Below are positions 44,477 through 57,299 of a stretch of 60,000 bases of DNA, one piece after another. The stretch's first letter is position 1; every line of letters begins with the position of its first letter. The position numbers and the translations under genes were made by a program. Source of the DNA: Branchiostoma floridae (lineage: Eukaryota > Chordata > Leptocardii > Amphioxiformes > Branchiostomatidae); NCBI RefSeq assembly GCF_000003815.2, contig NC_049996.1, positions 13,615,297-13,675,296 of the forward strand, read 5' to 3'. A model generated the notes under the pieces. The model saw only the letters and a program-made list of their open reading frames with translations. It was not told the origin of the DNA and did no database searches.

Positions 44477-45274
44477 TAATACCACATGACTCCCCACAAA
44501 TCCCAATTATTGACAGACACGGCGAGGATTGAATACCGGGTATTGTCGTGTTCTTGCAAGCCAACTAGGCTTTTCCAGATCAAAGTATCAAGAATATTGA
44601 AGATGATAATACTCTTCTCAGCTATTATGCTTGCCCCCCAGATTTTCTTTGTGCAATGTGAACTATTTCTAGATGTCTTAATTATTTTGAAGTGACAAAG
44701 AAGTTTTTGTGTTGTATCGAAAGCCCATTATCCCTAGATACTCTCTCCCGACCTGGACAGAGACATAAATTCGTCTTTCACTGCCTCAAAGAAGAAGTCA
44801 AACCCAACAAAACTAGCATGTGTATTTCAGCATGTAATATCAACTCCCATAATTCCACCGGATGCTATAATACTGCCACAAGATAAAACTACATGAATGC
44901 AAAGTTGTTGAAAGAGTATCAGTAATCCTGAGGTACAAACACTTCAGATCTGATCAAGGAGATATTCCATCCACCACCCACATCTTAACAAGTTGCTCTT
45001 TTGCTCCCATCACTAATTGATTTTGCAAGGACAAACCAGCCAAAATCACTTCACAATACCGTCAACCGCGCCCGCCACGCCGAGAGGGACTACGCTGCCA
45101 AATTAGCAAAACCGCTAATTAAATCTGGGCGGGAAAAACATTTCACCCAGCAAAGATATGGATTAGTTTACAGCCAAAAAGTAAACAGTTAAGCGTCCAC
45201 CAAATATGCGGTCTTTGACAGGTTCAGATCTTATTACCATACCGAATACTGAGCTACCTTCGGTCTTCTAATAC

Positions 45275-45955
45275 TGAGGAACCTGTGACGTCATGGCGTA
45301 ACTGGTCATGTCTGTCGTCAGAATCAAACGATAAATTGGAGATATCGTGGACGACAGTATGTACCAATCGGTACTAAGCATCCTGTGACGTCATGACGTA
45401 ACTGGTCATGTTTGTCGTCAGAATCAGACGACAAACTGAAAATATCTCCATATCCTCTTAACGAGATATCATTTGTGGATGATACACCTTCACATGTTTA
45501 CATGACCCAAAATGGACGACAATAGGTAGTGCTACCTCAGTACCAATCATATTATGACATCATGACGTAAATGGTTATGTTTGTCGTCAGAATCAGACGA
45601 TAAACTGAAAAGATCTCCATATCCTCTTAATGAGATATCATTTGTGGATGATACACCTTCACATGTTTACATGACCAAAAGTGGACGACAATAGGTAGTG
45701 CTACCTCAGTACCAAGCATCCTGTGACGTCATGACGTAACTCAGGTCACGTCTGTCGTCAGAATCAGACGATAAAATGGAAATATCTTCGTATATTCTTA
45801 ATGAGATATCCCTTGTAACAATACACCTTGACATGTGTGCATGACCCAAATATGACGACAATGGGTAGTGCTACCTCATTACCAAGCATCTTGTGACGTC
45901 ATGACGTAACTCAGGTCACGTCTGTCGTCAGAATCAGACGATAGACTGAAAATAG
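45275..45955 (+). repeat. Tandem array, about 169-bp unit, five copies with CRE palindromes
   Basis: CTGTGACGTCATGACGTAAC and GTCGTCAGAATCAGACGA recur at 45286, 45386, 45555, 45724 and 45894 (steps of 100, 169, 169 and 170). The third copy has TGACATCA in place of TGACGTCA. The first unit is shortened. The sequence is unrelated to the satellite of the fold-back element apart from the palindrome. Confidence 0.9.
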
Positions 45956-46154
45956 CCGCACATACCCCATGAGTGGGGCATGAGATGACAACACGGACAA
46001 GGTGGCAGGCGACAGCGGAGTGATATCTCCGTCGGTTGGGTGAGAGATTCCTCAGGGACAAATAAACACGACTCAGACCGAACCGTACGCGTCTTGTTTA
46101 GCTTGGTAGCGCCCAAGGACAGGGGTTACATGAAGACATCTCGGATGTGTAATA

Positions 46155-46880
46155 CGTAGAGGCACACCGACATCTGTCCAAGAAATCCTTACAATCTGAA
46201 CGTTTGAGGAGAGGTATTAAATTCGCAGCAGGTCTTTCATTGGGATGGAAAGGCGAGAATCCACGTTTTCTGAATGGTGCTGTTACGTCCAAAACTATGT
46301 AAAAGAAAGATATTTACTACCCAAAAGTAATGACCATTGCACATAGCACGTCTAGAACAGAACGAAGATGCAAACACTGGAAAGCTGTAGTACCCGGGAA
46401 AGCTGCTAGGGACCCTACAATCTAAATTGGTCTTTATTTTGCTAAAACCTACATAAGAATCCATCCCAAACTTCTTTAGTCATGCTCTTCACACAAAGGC
46501 AAACATAATACACACAAATGTATAAGTGATGGGAGTGATAGATTATAAAAGGAGGCTCAGAGACAAAAGAACCCAAATGATCGTATAGCTGAAGTCAGTG
46601 TCGCGCCTTTCCCTTGAACAGGTGCCAAAGTCTCATAGGTCACCTCTACGAATAAAGAGTTTGATTTATGAACAGGTCGCAGCCCCCATTGTCACAAGTT
46701 AACAGCCTCTCCACACATAGTGAACACAATCTTTGCCAGGTCGTCTGGTACCTATAGTAAGGGCGGCTGTTTAAAATCAAAATGGCGATCACGTTTGGGA
46801 ATCAGGCACACTGACATCTGTCTCAGAAATCCTCACAATCTGGACATTGGAGGAGAAGCATTAGATACGCAGCAGGACTT
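46155..46880 (+). repeat. Diverged direct repeat, about 85 bp each
   Basis: AGGCACAC.GACATCTGTC, AGAAATCCT.ACAATCTG and CGCAGCAGG occur in order at 46151-46235 and 46804-46880. Confidence 0.6.
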
Positions 46881-47449
46881 TTTTTCATATGTCACTCTTG
46901 TCAGTTAAAAATGATTAAAAATCAGTCTTCCATTATTAGTATCATTATTTTTGTATAGCACGAAGCTGTGTAGGAATATTAAGGCTAGCTGCTCTCACAT
47001 CATACGTCTTATTTGACACCGCCTCCAGCATACAAGCGACTATTGTAGTTTTATATCTGTATCTACAAGTACGTACGTAATATCCTTGTATGCTCTGTCA
47101 AGGCAAGTCATCAAAATATTGAAAATAAAAGATAAGTTAAACATAAAAAGACAATGGCATGAGGGGGCAATCGCAGTGGAACGGAGAGCAATCACAATAT
47201 CTGGAAGGGCGGAGTTGCTAAGCCAGAAGGATATAATGGACGATCCCCATGTTATTACCTCGGTGAGGGAGGTTATGTTTGATGTTTGTGAATATTTCTT
47301 CACGGCTCCTCTGGGCGGTAATTCCCGCCTTCCGTCCGGGGGATTGACTCCATCCCCCGCCAGGTGACGCGGATTTGTTCCCGTACACATCGTACGAGCC
47401 GGCTGTCAATCCCAACCTGCTCAACCAATGGCTTGCTTGTTAGAACAAA

Positions 47450-47616
47450 AATGAGAGAGGGGAGAGAGAGAAAGAGAGAAAGAGAGAGAGAGAGGGAGAG
47501 AGAGAGAGGGAGAGAGAGACACACAGAGAGACAGACGGAGAGACAGTCAGAGAGCCAGACAGAGAGAGACAGAGAGACAGAGTCAGAGAGAGAGACAGAG
47601 AGAGACAGAGAGAGCC

Positions 47617-47653
<37 letters not shown>

Positions 47654-47870
47654 GGCAGACAGAGAGCGAGAAACAGAGAAATCCACCGAGAGACAGAGAG
47701 AGAGAGAGAGCCACCCCCAGACAGAGAGAGAAAGAGATAGAGGCAGAGGGAGATACAGAGAGAGAGAGAGAGATAGAGAGGCAGACAGAGAGCGAGAAAC
47801 AGAGAAATACAACGAGAGACACACAGAGACAGACAACGTTAGACTAAGAAACCGAGGGGGGGATTACAGA
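47450..47870 (+). repeat. GA-rich simple repeat
   Basis: GAGAGACAGAGAG-type repeats for about 400 bp. The long Arg/Glu frame on one strand and the Ser/Leu frame on the other are artefacts. Confidence 0.95.
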
Positions 47871-47904
47871 TGACAACTTTAGACTAAGAGACGGGGGGGG
47901 GGGG

Positions 47905-48000
47905 GGTGCGGATTTGTTCCCGTACACGCAGCCGTCACGGGAGGGCGGTGTGCGAGCCGGCTGTCAGTCAAAACCTACTCAACCAACGGTTTGTTTGAGA
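47905..48000 (+). repeat. Second copy of a GCGGATTTGTTCCCGTACAC block
   Basis: The block GCGGATTTGTTCCCGTACAC with GAGCCGGCTGTCA.TC.AA.CCT.CTCAACCAA lies at 47368-47440 and 47907-47995, on either side of the GA repeat. A GA tract follows again at 48129-48170. Confidence 0.8.
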
Positions 48001-48179
48001 TATTTGAACTGAAACGTAGAGTGTATTGATGATGATGAGCAAGGTCTCGAAGTAAGGGATAGAACATTGCCACATTTACCAGACAAAAATAGAGAGAGGG
48101 TAGAGAAAGACCATCCATCCAGACAGCCAGAGAGAGAGAGAGAGAGAGAGAGGGGGAGAGAGAGAGAAAAGATCATGAA

Positions 48180-49975
48180 ATCTTATCCATGAAACACAGT
48201 AAGACAAGAGTAAGGGTCAAGGAATATGTAACGTTACATGCGCAAGTGATTCTACTTTGTTTTCTGGCAACCACGAAAAGTACAAGCATTTTTTTTACTC
48301 GTACCTTACCATTCGACCAGCTTTTAATAGTCTCTTAAGCGTTTAAGCCTGAAATCTTGTCTTACAAACGCCTTTATCTGTGATGTACACAATGAGAGTA
48401 CTGTATCTGCGAAGGGTAATAAGCCAGCGTGGCTCTGTACCGACTTGCCCGGCAGGTGTGATAGGGTACAGGCATATAACCCTTCACCCCGCCCAAAGGC
48501 CCGTCGGAAGTATCCCCTAGCTTACACTCATTTACAGCTTCAATAGGCACAACATGTGGGGAATGTGCTTCATGTCGGTATAGAGCAGCTCGTGATGAGA
48601 GATTGCACGTGGGGAGGTATTCAGACTCACACATTGTAGAGTTGCCTAAGTTCAAGTTTAAAGTCAAGTGCATAGTGCCATGACCAGGTGCAAGGTGCCC
48701 TATGTGGCTTAACTAGTTCAAAATCAATTAATACACAGTTTAGCTGAGTTCATCCTCGAGCCCTGAGAGGTGACACCAGGATTGCCACAAATTCCTGTCC
48801 AGCATGACAGAGATGAGCTCGTCCACCTAAATCCATGTGTCCTCCATATAAGTACCTTCCTGAGATAGGATGCACATGGGAGGGAGTGCAGCGAGCAGCT
48901 TCAGACAGAAAAGCTTGGAGAACGATGACGGCCTCAGCGAAGTCTGATATGCGGCAAGGATGAGTGAATGATTAGTGTGTGAAGTGTCAAGAAAGGGCGA
49001 CTACGCCTGCGACACAACGTATAACACAACGTATGTAAAACAAAGGATATATTACATTTCGTTCACAGCCATCCAGTATACATAAATGTAGCTTCACAAA
49101 AGTATCTGTATGGCATTTCCACTTTTGTTCAGTGCATGCACGTTACCTGAATGAGACTTGTGACTTGTATTTGTCACAGGGACAATCAGTTATCTAAACT
49201 TTCAACAAAACAGGTATTTGAAAAAAAAGTTTACATACTTTAATGCAAATAAATCAAGTTTACAAGTCCTTTTGATGTACCTTAAAAACGTCAGCTAAAC
49301 TTTATCTTCCATAGAATATTGAATAGATATTTCTATACATGTATTTCTAATGAGAAAGAAATCCTCAAAAGTCATAACTACACCCACAGTCTAGATAGAA
49401 GAGCACAAGAGTTCTAAGTGCCGTTAGTTGAAAAGGCAGAAGCAAATTGAGAAAGTTCCCAAAAATCCCTCTCAAACAACATACGGAAAACCACCTACAA
49501 AGAGGCCATTTGTAGTAAGGGGTCGGTCAAGCTCAATCTGCGGAGGAACGCTGTTAAAGAAGTCTTAGTGTCGTTAGTGTGTTCAACCGTGAACTTGTTA
49601 GCATTCCGGAGAGTCTTCCAAGACGCTGAACCGTGAAGTACGTCCCCAGTATTCACGGAGAAGCCAGAAACGCTTCTAGTTGAGAAAAAAAATAGAACGT
49701 TGAATGGAGGTCCCTTGTTTAAGGAGGGCCACACGTCGAGCACGTAAATGAACCAACCACACAGTGTGAGATGATCGAACAAATTTGTTTGGATATACAG
49801 CTTGCACTCTTCAGTTGAAACTTGTTGTGTCGCGCCATAAGGCGGTTTACTCGGTATGCAACGCAAATAAACAAACACCAAATTCGCTGTACCATTGATG
49901 ATCATTGATGATGATGATTAAATAACGTAATGATATCATTTCTCCAAATAAGGTACAAATGTACTACTAGTCATC
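48180..49975. other. Non-coding stretch; one 136-residue minus frame unassigned
   Basis: The minus-strand frame at 49495-49905 is the longest non-repetitive one on that strand, but it has no recognisable domain or splice context. Nothing else is supported. Confidence 0.35.
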
Positions 49976-49977
49976 CT

Positions 49978-50253
49978 TGCAAGTTGTACAATGAAAATGT
50001 AATGAAAACAAAGTTGGAGAAATGTAGCAATGATTTTACAATCTGAAGTTGTAGATCAAGTTCAATACTAAGGAGTACCACCTCATAAGTAAGCACCTTT
50101 TCTTGGGTTTGTTCAACGAGTTGCACAATGAAAATATTATGAAATGATGTTTAGAGAAATGTAGCAATGATTTTACAATCTGAAGTTGTAGGTCAAGTTC
50201 AGTCCTGAGGAGTACCATCTCATAAGTAAGCACCTTTTCTTGGGTTTGTTCTG
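49978..50253 (+). repeat. Tandem duplication, 137-bp period
   Basis: GAGAAATGTAGCAATGATTT and CATAAGTAAGCACCTTTTCT recur with a 137-bp step; the copies differ at a few bases. Confidence 0.85.
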
Positions 50254-50495
50254 TGTCTCTTGACACGGCGCCTTCACGCCTACCCATGGACACAACACCG
50301 TCTGAACACAACCCCTCCTGCCCGCACACTGCTCCAGAACTCAAGCCCCCGTGACGTGCGGTCAGCCTGAGCGGACTTTTATCCCTCCCCAGTCTGTCAC
50401 CGTGCTGCTGTATCTATTACCACTTAGTCTCGCGCCAGTCCATTCCCCTTGTTACCCCAAATTTCACCCGGGCCGTCTCGTCCTGATCGTGCCAC

Positions 50496-50542
50496 ATGGA
50501 CGCAGCCCAACTGTTTAACTCGATCAGTTTGCCCGCATTAAG
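50496..50542 (+). CDS. Candidate short first exon (unidentified)
   Basis: The ATG in GCCACATGG has a strong initiation context, lies just after a GC-rich patch, and reads MDAAQLFNSISLPAL before AAG/GTAATA, a good donor. The peptide is too short to identify and no following exon was found. Confidence 0.15.
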
Positions 50543-50559
50543 GTAATACTTGTGGACCG

Positions 50560-52660
50560 CAATAGCTCAATTGGCACGGAAGACTCGAGTATTGGCAGGA
50601 ATCTCTTTTAACGAGGAAAGTACATTTTGTTCGTTGTTGGCGAATCCTCCAATTAGGAAACCTTGTACTGTTCGGTCCTGGCTTAAGTCCCACACACGTA
50701 GTAACACCACTCATTCAGTCGGTTGTTGTATGTTGGAATCTGGTCATATTGGTCGTGCGATTGTGGCTTGTTTGTCGGCGGGGTATGTTCCTTGAAATGA
50801 TGTAAAAAAAATCAAAACAGTGAAAAAACGTTTTGTCTCTCTTGTCTAGTTTTCTTTCTTTTTAATTTTGTTATACCCCCATTAAAAACGGGCGAATCCG
50901 CAGTCCGATGGCACACAAAGTTTTGCCTGCACGCTAGGTTCTACGGCGTGTCTGCGTGTTCCAAACTCCGTCGGATTCCCTACGAGTTCGTACAGAGGCG
51001 GTACTTACCACTTTAATACGGATCCCAAAAGATTGCCCACGTTTTGGCACGTAGTCAGCACTTATGTGCACGTACGGCGGGTTGTGCCCTTAGCTTAACC
51101 GCTACAACCGCACGATTTAAAAACATCGTATTTGACCGCACCAAATCGCTAACATCACACGTCCAAGCTTCGAAGGTCAACTGCACGGCGTATTTGGCCC
51201 GGTTCGGCCCCACCGTGAGAGGACATATCTATCCGCTGATGCTGTGTTTTCTGGATTTAGGTCAAAGACAGCCGGGCATTCCCATGGAAATTGATGGGCA
51301 AACCCGGTCAAGTGCTAGATAAATAGGATGATAGAGGTGGGGCCAATGATAACTCCTTAAGGCCCTGGGGTGTGTCAGGGGTTACGGCTTGTTTGAAGAT
51401 AACCTCCTATTAAGACTGCTATCTTCCTTTTTGGGAGGGGTGAGGGTATAACTCGAAATGACGATTTGATTGTGGAACTAACTGTAAACCGGGGGTTGAA
51501 GTTTGAAAAATAGAATAATTTTCTTTTCAATTTTTTTTTCAATTTGTATTGTGACTTTTTGTGAGGAAAATTACTTAGAAAATAGACCACTGTAGTTCCA
51601 AACAAGCTGCTAGGGGACCAAACCTATGTCTCTTCACTTGCCCGAGACTCATTTAAATACCTTTGAAAAATCATGACCATACCCAGAATCTCTCTGTCAG
51701 TCAGTCTATACAGACTATGACATTAATATCCAGAATACTTGATATGAAAATCGAAAGACTTGCTGCAGTGCATTGATAAGACGTCAGGGGACACATACGT
51801 TAATCGTTTCTTCCTTTCGCCAACACCTACCAACATGCCAAACATCATAAAGCCGTGAAATTGTTACTTTATATATGGCCAAATTTCCCTAGGTTTAAAC
51901 TAGTAACTGCACAGACGAAGTTATAGTCTTCTGAATGCATCAAACACGACAGCTAATAAAGATACCTAAAGTAACACTGGCTATAAATGTGGTCAACACA
52001 CCATATAAATTAACTTCTCAGGCGCCAAAGTCACAAGGATTTCTTAACGGCCGTTACTCGCTGACAACTGTACTGAATAAAAATGGTACAAAGCATCGAC
52101 AGTGACATTGCTCTACACTGGGATCAGGAGATGTTGCAAATATAACACTCTGGATGTCTGGTTCTACTTTACGAAGTGTGATATCTTGCTGAGTTTAATC
52201 ACGAAGAGAATATTGCCATCATTTCCCCAGCGACACGGGATGAAAGACTGTCTAGATGCCAACCTGACCTGCCCGCCGTGTGTTAGCTTGGCAGACTGCC
52301 CGGGCTGGTGGTAGAGGCAGTAGTACATGTACATATGGCTTCTAGTGGCCCTATTCACATTAAAAGTTAAAGTTAAAGTCCTTCCCGCGCCTGATGGCGC
52401 ATAGGGCGGCGATAAATCTCGATAAATCTGATAGATCTCGACTTTCTCTTCTCAGACTGCACCTAAGAATGGTCTCATCCCTTACCTTCCTATGTGCTCC
52501 TATTACACGGCAAGTTTCACAAACTGTGCCCTGTTTATAGTGCCCTGAAATGTGTACGCTATGGGAGAGTGAACGAGCACAAGTCGCTGTTTGAAGGGCT
52601 CTAGAGAGTCAATAACGCACGTCGACTGAGTGGGCGCAATGTCGGACGGGAGGGGCGGCA
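50560..52660. other. Non-coding stretch, nothing recognised
   Basis: Open frames at 50550-50795 and 51044-51322 have no recognisable domains. A TAGCTCAATTGG at 50565 looks like a tRNA A box but lacks a B box. Confidence 0.35.
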
Positions 52661-52671
52661 CAGGCTTAGAT

Positions 52672-52870
52672 CTTTCAACTGTCATGAATTTTGAATAAAT
52701 TCTCAAAGCCTCAAAGTCATTGGCGTCAATTTATGACGTCATAAATGTATCCCATCTGTCAACGCGCGGGGCATCTTTCAACTGTCATGGCGTCCATTTA
52801 TGACGTCATAGATGTATCCCATCCCTCATCGGACTACTAGTATCTTTTGCCCGTCTATCAATGACGTCAC
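52672..52870 (+). promoter_or_regulatory. Cluster of three TGACGTCA palindromes
   Basis: TGACGTCA lies at 52734, 52801 and 52862. The first sits in a perfect 18-bp palindrome, ATTTATGACGTCATAAAT. TCTTTCAACTGTCATG and GTATCCCATC recur with the first two, so part of the cluster is a local duplication. The motif is the full cAMP-response element bound by CREB/ATF factors. Confidence 0.45.
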
Positions 52871-52879
52871 ATTTCGGTC

Positions 52880-54460
52880 GACTTTTGTTACGGTTATGAA
52901 AGGGTGATGGATAAACATTTGTTATTAATAGCTAATCAAGGATATGCTCTTAACGCTTAGATTTCTATGGCCCCAAAACAGTCATAAATGTCTACAATTT
53001 CAATTACATTATTTTGGATACAGTAACTTACAATAACTTAATGCAAGAACACTAAGAGAAATGTCATTATATTATATTGTGCAGATTGTACCACATGCCA
53101 AGACTTGTTGAAAAAATGCACTTCTAAACTCTCTTATTGAAGGGAAAACAACACGAAGACAGGAAGATGATCACCGTGACTAACTTTAGGATAATAGCAT
53201 CTAAACTAACCATATTTCACCTAGAATCTGAAATTGGTCTGTTTTACTCAATGACCGTTTGACCGCACAAGCTGCTACCGCCGAAGTTTTTCTTCATAAT
53301 CAAAAACTCTGTAAGCTTAAATCATACTCAGCTGGCTCGATACACTATCACTCTCATATGCACATATCATTTCTATCCACTTTATTAAATAGCAGACTGG
53401 ATTAGATTATATTGAATATCGCCATTGTCGCCCATGTTGTATCGGACGGTTTCAGTTGATGAAGTCTGACCTCGATGTGACCAATCAATTTGGCACTGGA
53501 ACATTGGGCGGGTTACCTCCACAGGATACATCCGTCATACTTTGTCAGCCATTCTATTAGCGTGATCAAAGGCTTTCGGCTCAACTTTGGGAGCATAAAT
53601 TATGGCTCGTGTCTTTCCATCTGAGTGCCTACGTTGGTACATGCACGTCTGTTAACGTTGTGTGAAGAGTGAGAAAGATTGTATGTTCAGTTACGTCGCC
53701 ATTTTACTTTAATATTTTGATGGGGATGGTCTTTCTTTTTTCTTTTTGTGTGTTTGAAAGTTCTGTTTTTAAGGGTCTCCTTAGAAAGAAACTTACATGA
53801 CAATTGACACATGATATTTATTTGCCAGCACAATTGAATGCATGCTATCAGTGGAAAAATATATGACAACCTTGGCATTGCATTGACTTTTCAACTTACT
53901 TTCGATAATTGTATTTCCTGACAATGCTTCAAAGACTCTTTGCAATATGAAATGTTTCTTTTATGTATATACAAATACTGGAATGAAGGAACATAGCAAA
54001 ACATGAAGTCATCTGGTCTTAAAAATTATTTTTAACATACGTTATTTGTATGCGGTTGATCTATCCGTATACGTAGACAGTGCAAAGATCGCGATACTGA
54101 TGGTAATGGGGAGGGGGTGTTGCCGGTTTGCTCTCCCATCCTCTAATGTGAGCATGTCCGTTTTCGCTTACTCAGTCAGACTCTGTCACCTCTGTGCTCC
54201 TGTCTTAACAATCGCTTAATCTTCCGTGAAAAGACCACCCGCAAGTACACATCTTAAGGAACAGCTGACGGTTTGACTTCTTTATTCAAACTCAGCAGGC
54301 TCTCTGTGACGTTTATACCCGTAGCCAGGAGTTAGTAGGGGGGGGGGGGGGTTCTTTTGTAGAGTTTTGGACTAGTGATCCTCGCGGGGTTTCTAGGGGT
54401 CCGTGGGTACCCCCCTGCCAGTTTTTTTTATAGAATGTAATCCTCTAAAATGGCGTTTTC
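52880..54460. other. Non-coding stretch, nothing recognised
   Basis: AT-rich; a short G run at about 54340. Confidence 0.4.
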
Positions 54461-54464
54461 TGTG

Positions 54465-54600
54465 ATTTTCTGTATCTGTATCTGTATCTGTATCTGTATC
54501 TGTATCTATATCGCCGGTATATAAACCGCCCTTCGGCGTAACACACCAGTTTCGCAGGCACGCCTCGTGGCAGCAGCTGGTTATATTACACTGACACACC
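54465..54600 (-). mobile_element. Non-LTR retrotransposon 3' end, minus strand
   Basis: Reverse complement reads GTAATATAACCAGCTGCTGC, GGTGTGTTACGCCGAA.GGCGG, then a GATACA-type repeat. It matches 55318-55425 closely. 5'-truncated within the 3' untranslated region. Confidence 0.75.
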
Positions 54601-55047
54601 TAGCCTTTGCACATTTTAGAGGATTTCAAAAAAAGTTTTAAAAAACTTAGTCAAAAGAGGCTTCATTGACCGTTCTTCAAGTTTGAAGTACCTCAGAGTG
54701 AGGGGAGGGGGGTCGTCTTAACCCAAAAGATGATTGATACTGCCCCCCTTCCTCCATATGGTGACCTCCCAGTGAATAGTATAAGTAACACCGTCAAGAA
54801 TTTCCATGTTTCTGTCGACAGAACGACCATTGTTTATATCTGACTGGAGGGGAAATCTTTTCTAGGATCAAGGTCATCGGGAGCACACATTTGTGCCCCT
54901 TCTGTCAGTCGTCTGTGATCTCTTCGTCTCAAACACAGATTGTCTTACAAAACTGCCAACGACGATATGTCAAATTCTTCAAGAAGGCCTGTGACCTTCT
55001 GACGGTTCGCACTCTAACAGCCCCCCTCCCCTCATCCCAAATGATAA

Positions 55048-55425
55048 CGTCAAACGTTTGATTATCAAACAAAATTTAACCTTGTATCAACTCAACACAA
55101 GAAACAAAGAACAAGAAACAGTCATGCCTTCAAATACCAGAGTTACCAACCAAGGATTGATGTGTTCAAAAATTCGTACTTTCCCAGAACTATCGTAGAG
55201 TGGAACTTGTTATCACCAAGAACAGTAGGGGCATCTTCTCTCGGTAGTTTTAAAGAACGCTTGCAGATAGATGTGCAAAAGTTAGGGGTAACGTAGGGGT
55301 AACGAGTCGTTTGGTGTAATATAACCAGCTGCTGCCGCGCCGCGTGCCTGCAAAGCTGGTGTGTTACGCCGAACGGCGGTTATACCTGCTATATAGATAC
55401 AGATACAGATACAGATACAGAACAC
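55048..55425 (+). pseudogene. 5'-truncated non-LTR retrotransposon with reverse-transcriptase C-terminus
   Basis: An open frame without ATG, ending at TAG 55294-55296, reads HKKQRTRNSHAFKYQ, then DVFKNSYFPRTIVEWN and GASSLGSFKERLQ. The pattern (N-S-[YF]-F-P-R-T-I-x-x-W-N-x-L followed by SLxxFKxRL) is the hallmark C-terminal end of the reverse-transcriptase ORF in CR1/L2/Jockey-type elements. About 130 bp of 3' UTR and a GATACA repeat tail follow. All catalytic domains lie upstream and are missing, so this is a dead 5' truncation. The minus-strand copy at 54465-54600 is the same family. Confidence 0.85.
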
Positions 55426-55429
55426 GAGA

Positions 55430-56070
55430 GAGTTAGGACTTTCGGTAAACTCCGTCAGCTTTGTTCACGGAATTGACTCTTCTACCTCATTTATTTCTTT
55501 TATTGCGATACCCTTTAGCCCTATTTAGGGCTAGTCGCCCAGGGTTCTAAGTTCATACAATAAAACAAACATATACAGCGCATACATATGCTGCAGCTTA
55601 AGGGGACGCTACATCAGCAACACGTGACCGCAGCAACGGGTTGTAGTAGGTGCCAGATAATCTATATCGGCCCCCGCCTCTGTTTAACGTTGGACGGTGA
55701 GCTTGAAGGTGCACAACCTTCTTCACTCCCCTTGCAAAGAAATCCAACACAGATGAGCTTTCATGCTAAGTTTAAAATTTTGAGTGGACAAAAGCCAAGT
55801 CTTAACAGATGTCTCAATGCACAGTCAATTGCTTCTTGCACCATAATATTGGTCTTGGTGCTACGCTGTTTCTTCCGTTGCCAAGTTTCTATCCAAAACA
55901 TTGGCGAGCGTACACTTGTGTTCCTACCGCCTTGCCTATGTACCGGGGAGTTGGGACATAAACACAGACTGATATCACTGTACACAGTCTCACTTAATGA
56001 CGGCAGGGATGTGGTCGTGACTGAAGATGTTTCTTTGTTTATAAAAGAAACATTTTAAGATTCTTTCCCC
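55430..56070. other. Stretch with an unassigned 156-residue plus frame
   Basis: The frame at 55588-56058 is the longest non-repetitive one in the window. It shows no domain, and its composition (many Cys, a short hydrophobic run TIILVLVLRCFF) is not diagnostic. It is not called a gene. Confidence 0.3.
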
Positions 56071-56179
56071 CCAGACTCACGCCTTCCTGTAAGTGCATTT
56101 GTGTGAAGGTAGTGCAGAGCCGTCCCCCATCGCACACATACTATAGCACATCCACAAGCCCCCTATAGAGATAGACAGA

Positions 56180-56265
56180 CAGACATGCACACACACACAC
56201 AAACACACACACACAGAGACACACACACACGCACATACAGACTGACAAACGCATTCACACACGTG
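56180..56265 (+). repeat. CA-rich microsatellite
   Basis: Interrupted CA repeats with GACA units. Confidence 0.85.
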
Positions 56266-56939
56266 CCACGTACGAAGTAAAGAGTCCTCCTCAACATTAC
56301 AAAATGTGCATAATATTATAACTCCCTTGCTTCCATAAATAAAAAATTAGCAATTTTTATTACCATTTCAAGATAAGATATCACATTATTCTGAATATTT
56401 AGAAACCAGACGTTGTGCGATCAAGCGTGTCTGGGATGATTCATTATCTGTTTACCTTAGTTGGTTTGTACAGTACATACTTGACTTTGAGCGATTGTTA
56501 TGGTACTTACTGAGTGAATGTGTAGTTGTAGTTGTAGCTGTAGTACTAGTGGGGCGATTGTTGACGGTTTAACCACAAGCAGGTGTACATTTTGAGAATG
56601 TCCTTTTCTCTACTACTTAAGTAGGTTTGGTATGTGTTCCCTGTCCCGGAATGTCTTCACAGGAAATCACTCAACACCTGACACTTGTTCATTCCTCTTC
56701 TTCAAGTTCAACTGCCCCCCTCCCACTCTACCTCTCCACAGTTCGCGTTAGGTAATGTCTTACTTTGATTTAAGTGTAATAGAGAGCCTCATAATTTTAG
56801 GCTAGCGAGTGTAAGGAGCCCCGGTAGAATCGGATGGTACCCAGGCTACCTTGTAAGTAGCATAGAAAACAAAGTGAATAAAACACAACAATTATTGGCA
56901 ACAGTTTTGCTATTATAGGTCAAATCAAGAGCAAACGCT

Positions 56940-57290
56940 GGCGCGAAATGAAACAAATATAAGGCTCCGTATCAACATTTATTTATGTAAAATATGTAGC
57001 CAGTAAATTTTACAATATTTGACCAATATTTGGTACTTTTCTAGCAGTCTGAAAGAGACTACACTATGAAAATACTAGTAGTGAAAATAGTGTGTAACGT
57101 AAACCTGAGTCTCCCTTTGCTAATATAGCTTAAAATAAGAATTAACATTGATGAAAAAATGAAAGAATACAAAGCTCTATACTGACATATGCAGTCAGTC
57201 AAATTGACCATATTTGAACAATCTATGTTGTATTTTTCAGCAGCTTTAGGAGTCTGATAGAGACTACACTAAAAACTTGAAACGGGCTTG
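56940..57290 (+). repeat. Diverged tandem repeat pair
   Basis: GAAATGAAACAAATA.AA.GCTC, CATATTTGA.CAAT.T, TTTT.AGCAG and GA.AGAGACTACACTA recur in order at 56946-57070 and 57158-57275. Confidence 0.55.
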
Positions 57291-57299
57291 CAAGTACTC

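Noticed and set aside
47364-47873. 169- and 178-residue frames on both strands
   Set aside because: They are produced by GA-rich simple sequence and encode Arg/Glu or Ser/Leu repeats.
50556-50620. Possible tRNA (TAGCTCAATTGG)
   Set aside because: It matches an A box but no B box follows at a suitable distance and no cloverleaf forms.
54469-55425. TIR DNA transposon bounded by GATACA repeats
   Set aside because: The inverted arrangement is explained by two oppositely oriented retrotransposon tails; one contains reverse-transcriptase codons upstream of the tail.
55588-56058. 156-residue frame as a gene
   Set aside because: No recognised domain, splice context or signal. Given the window length and the AT/CA-rich surroundings it may be chance.
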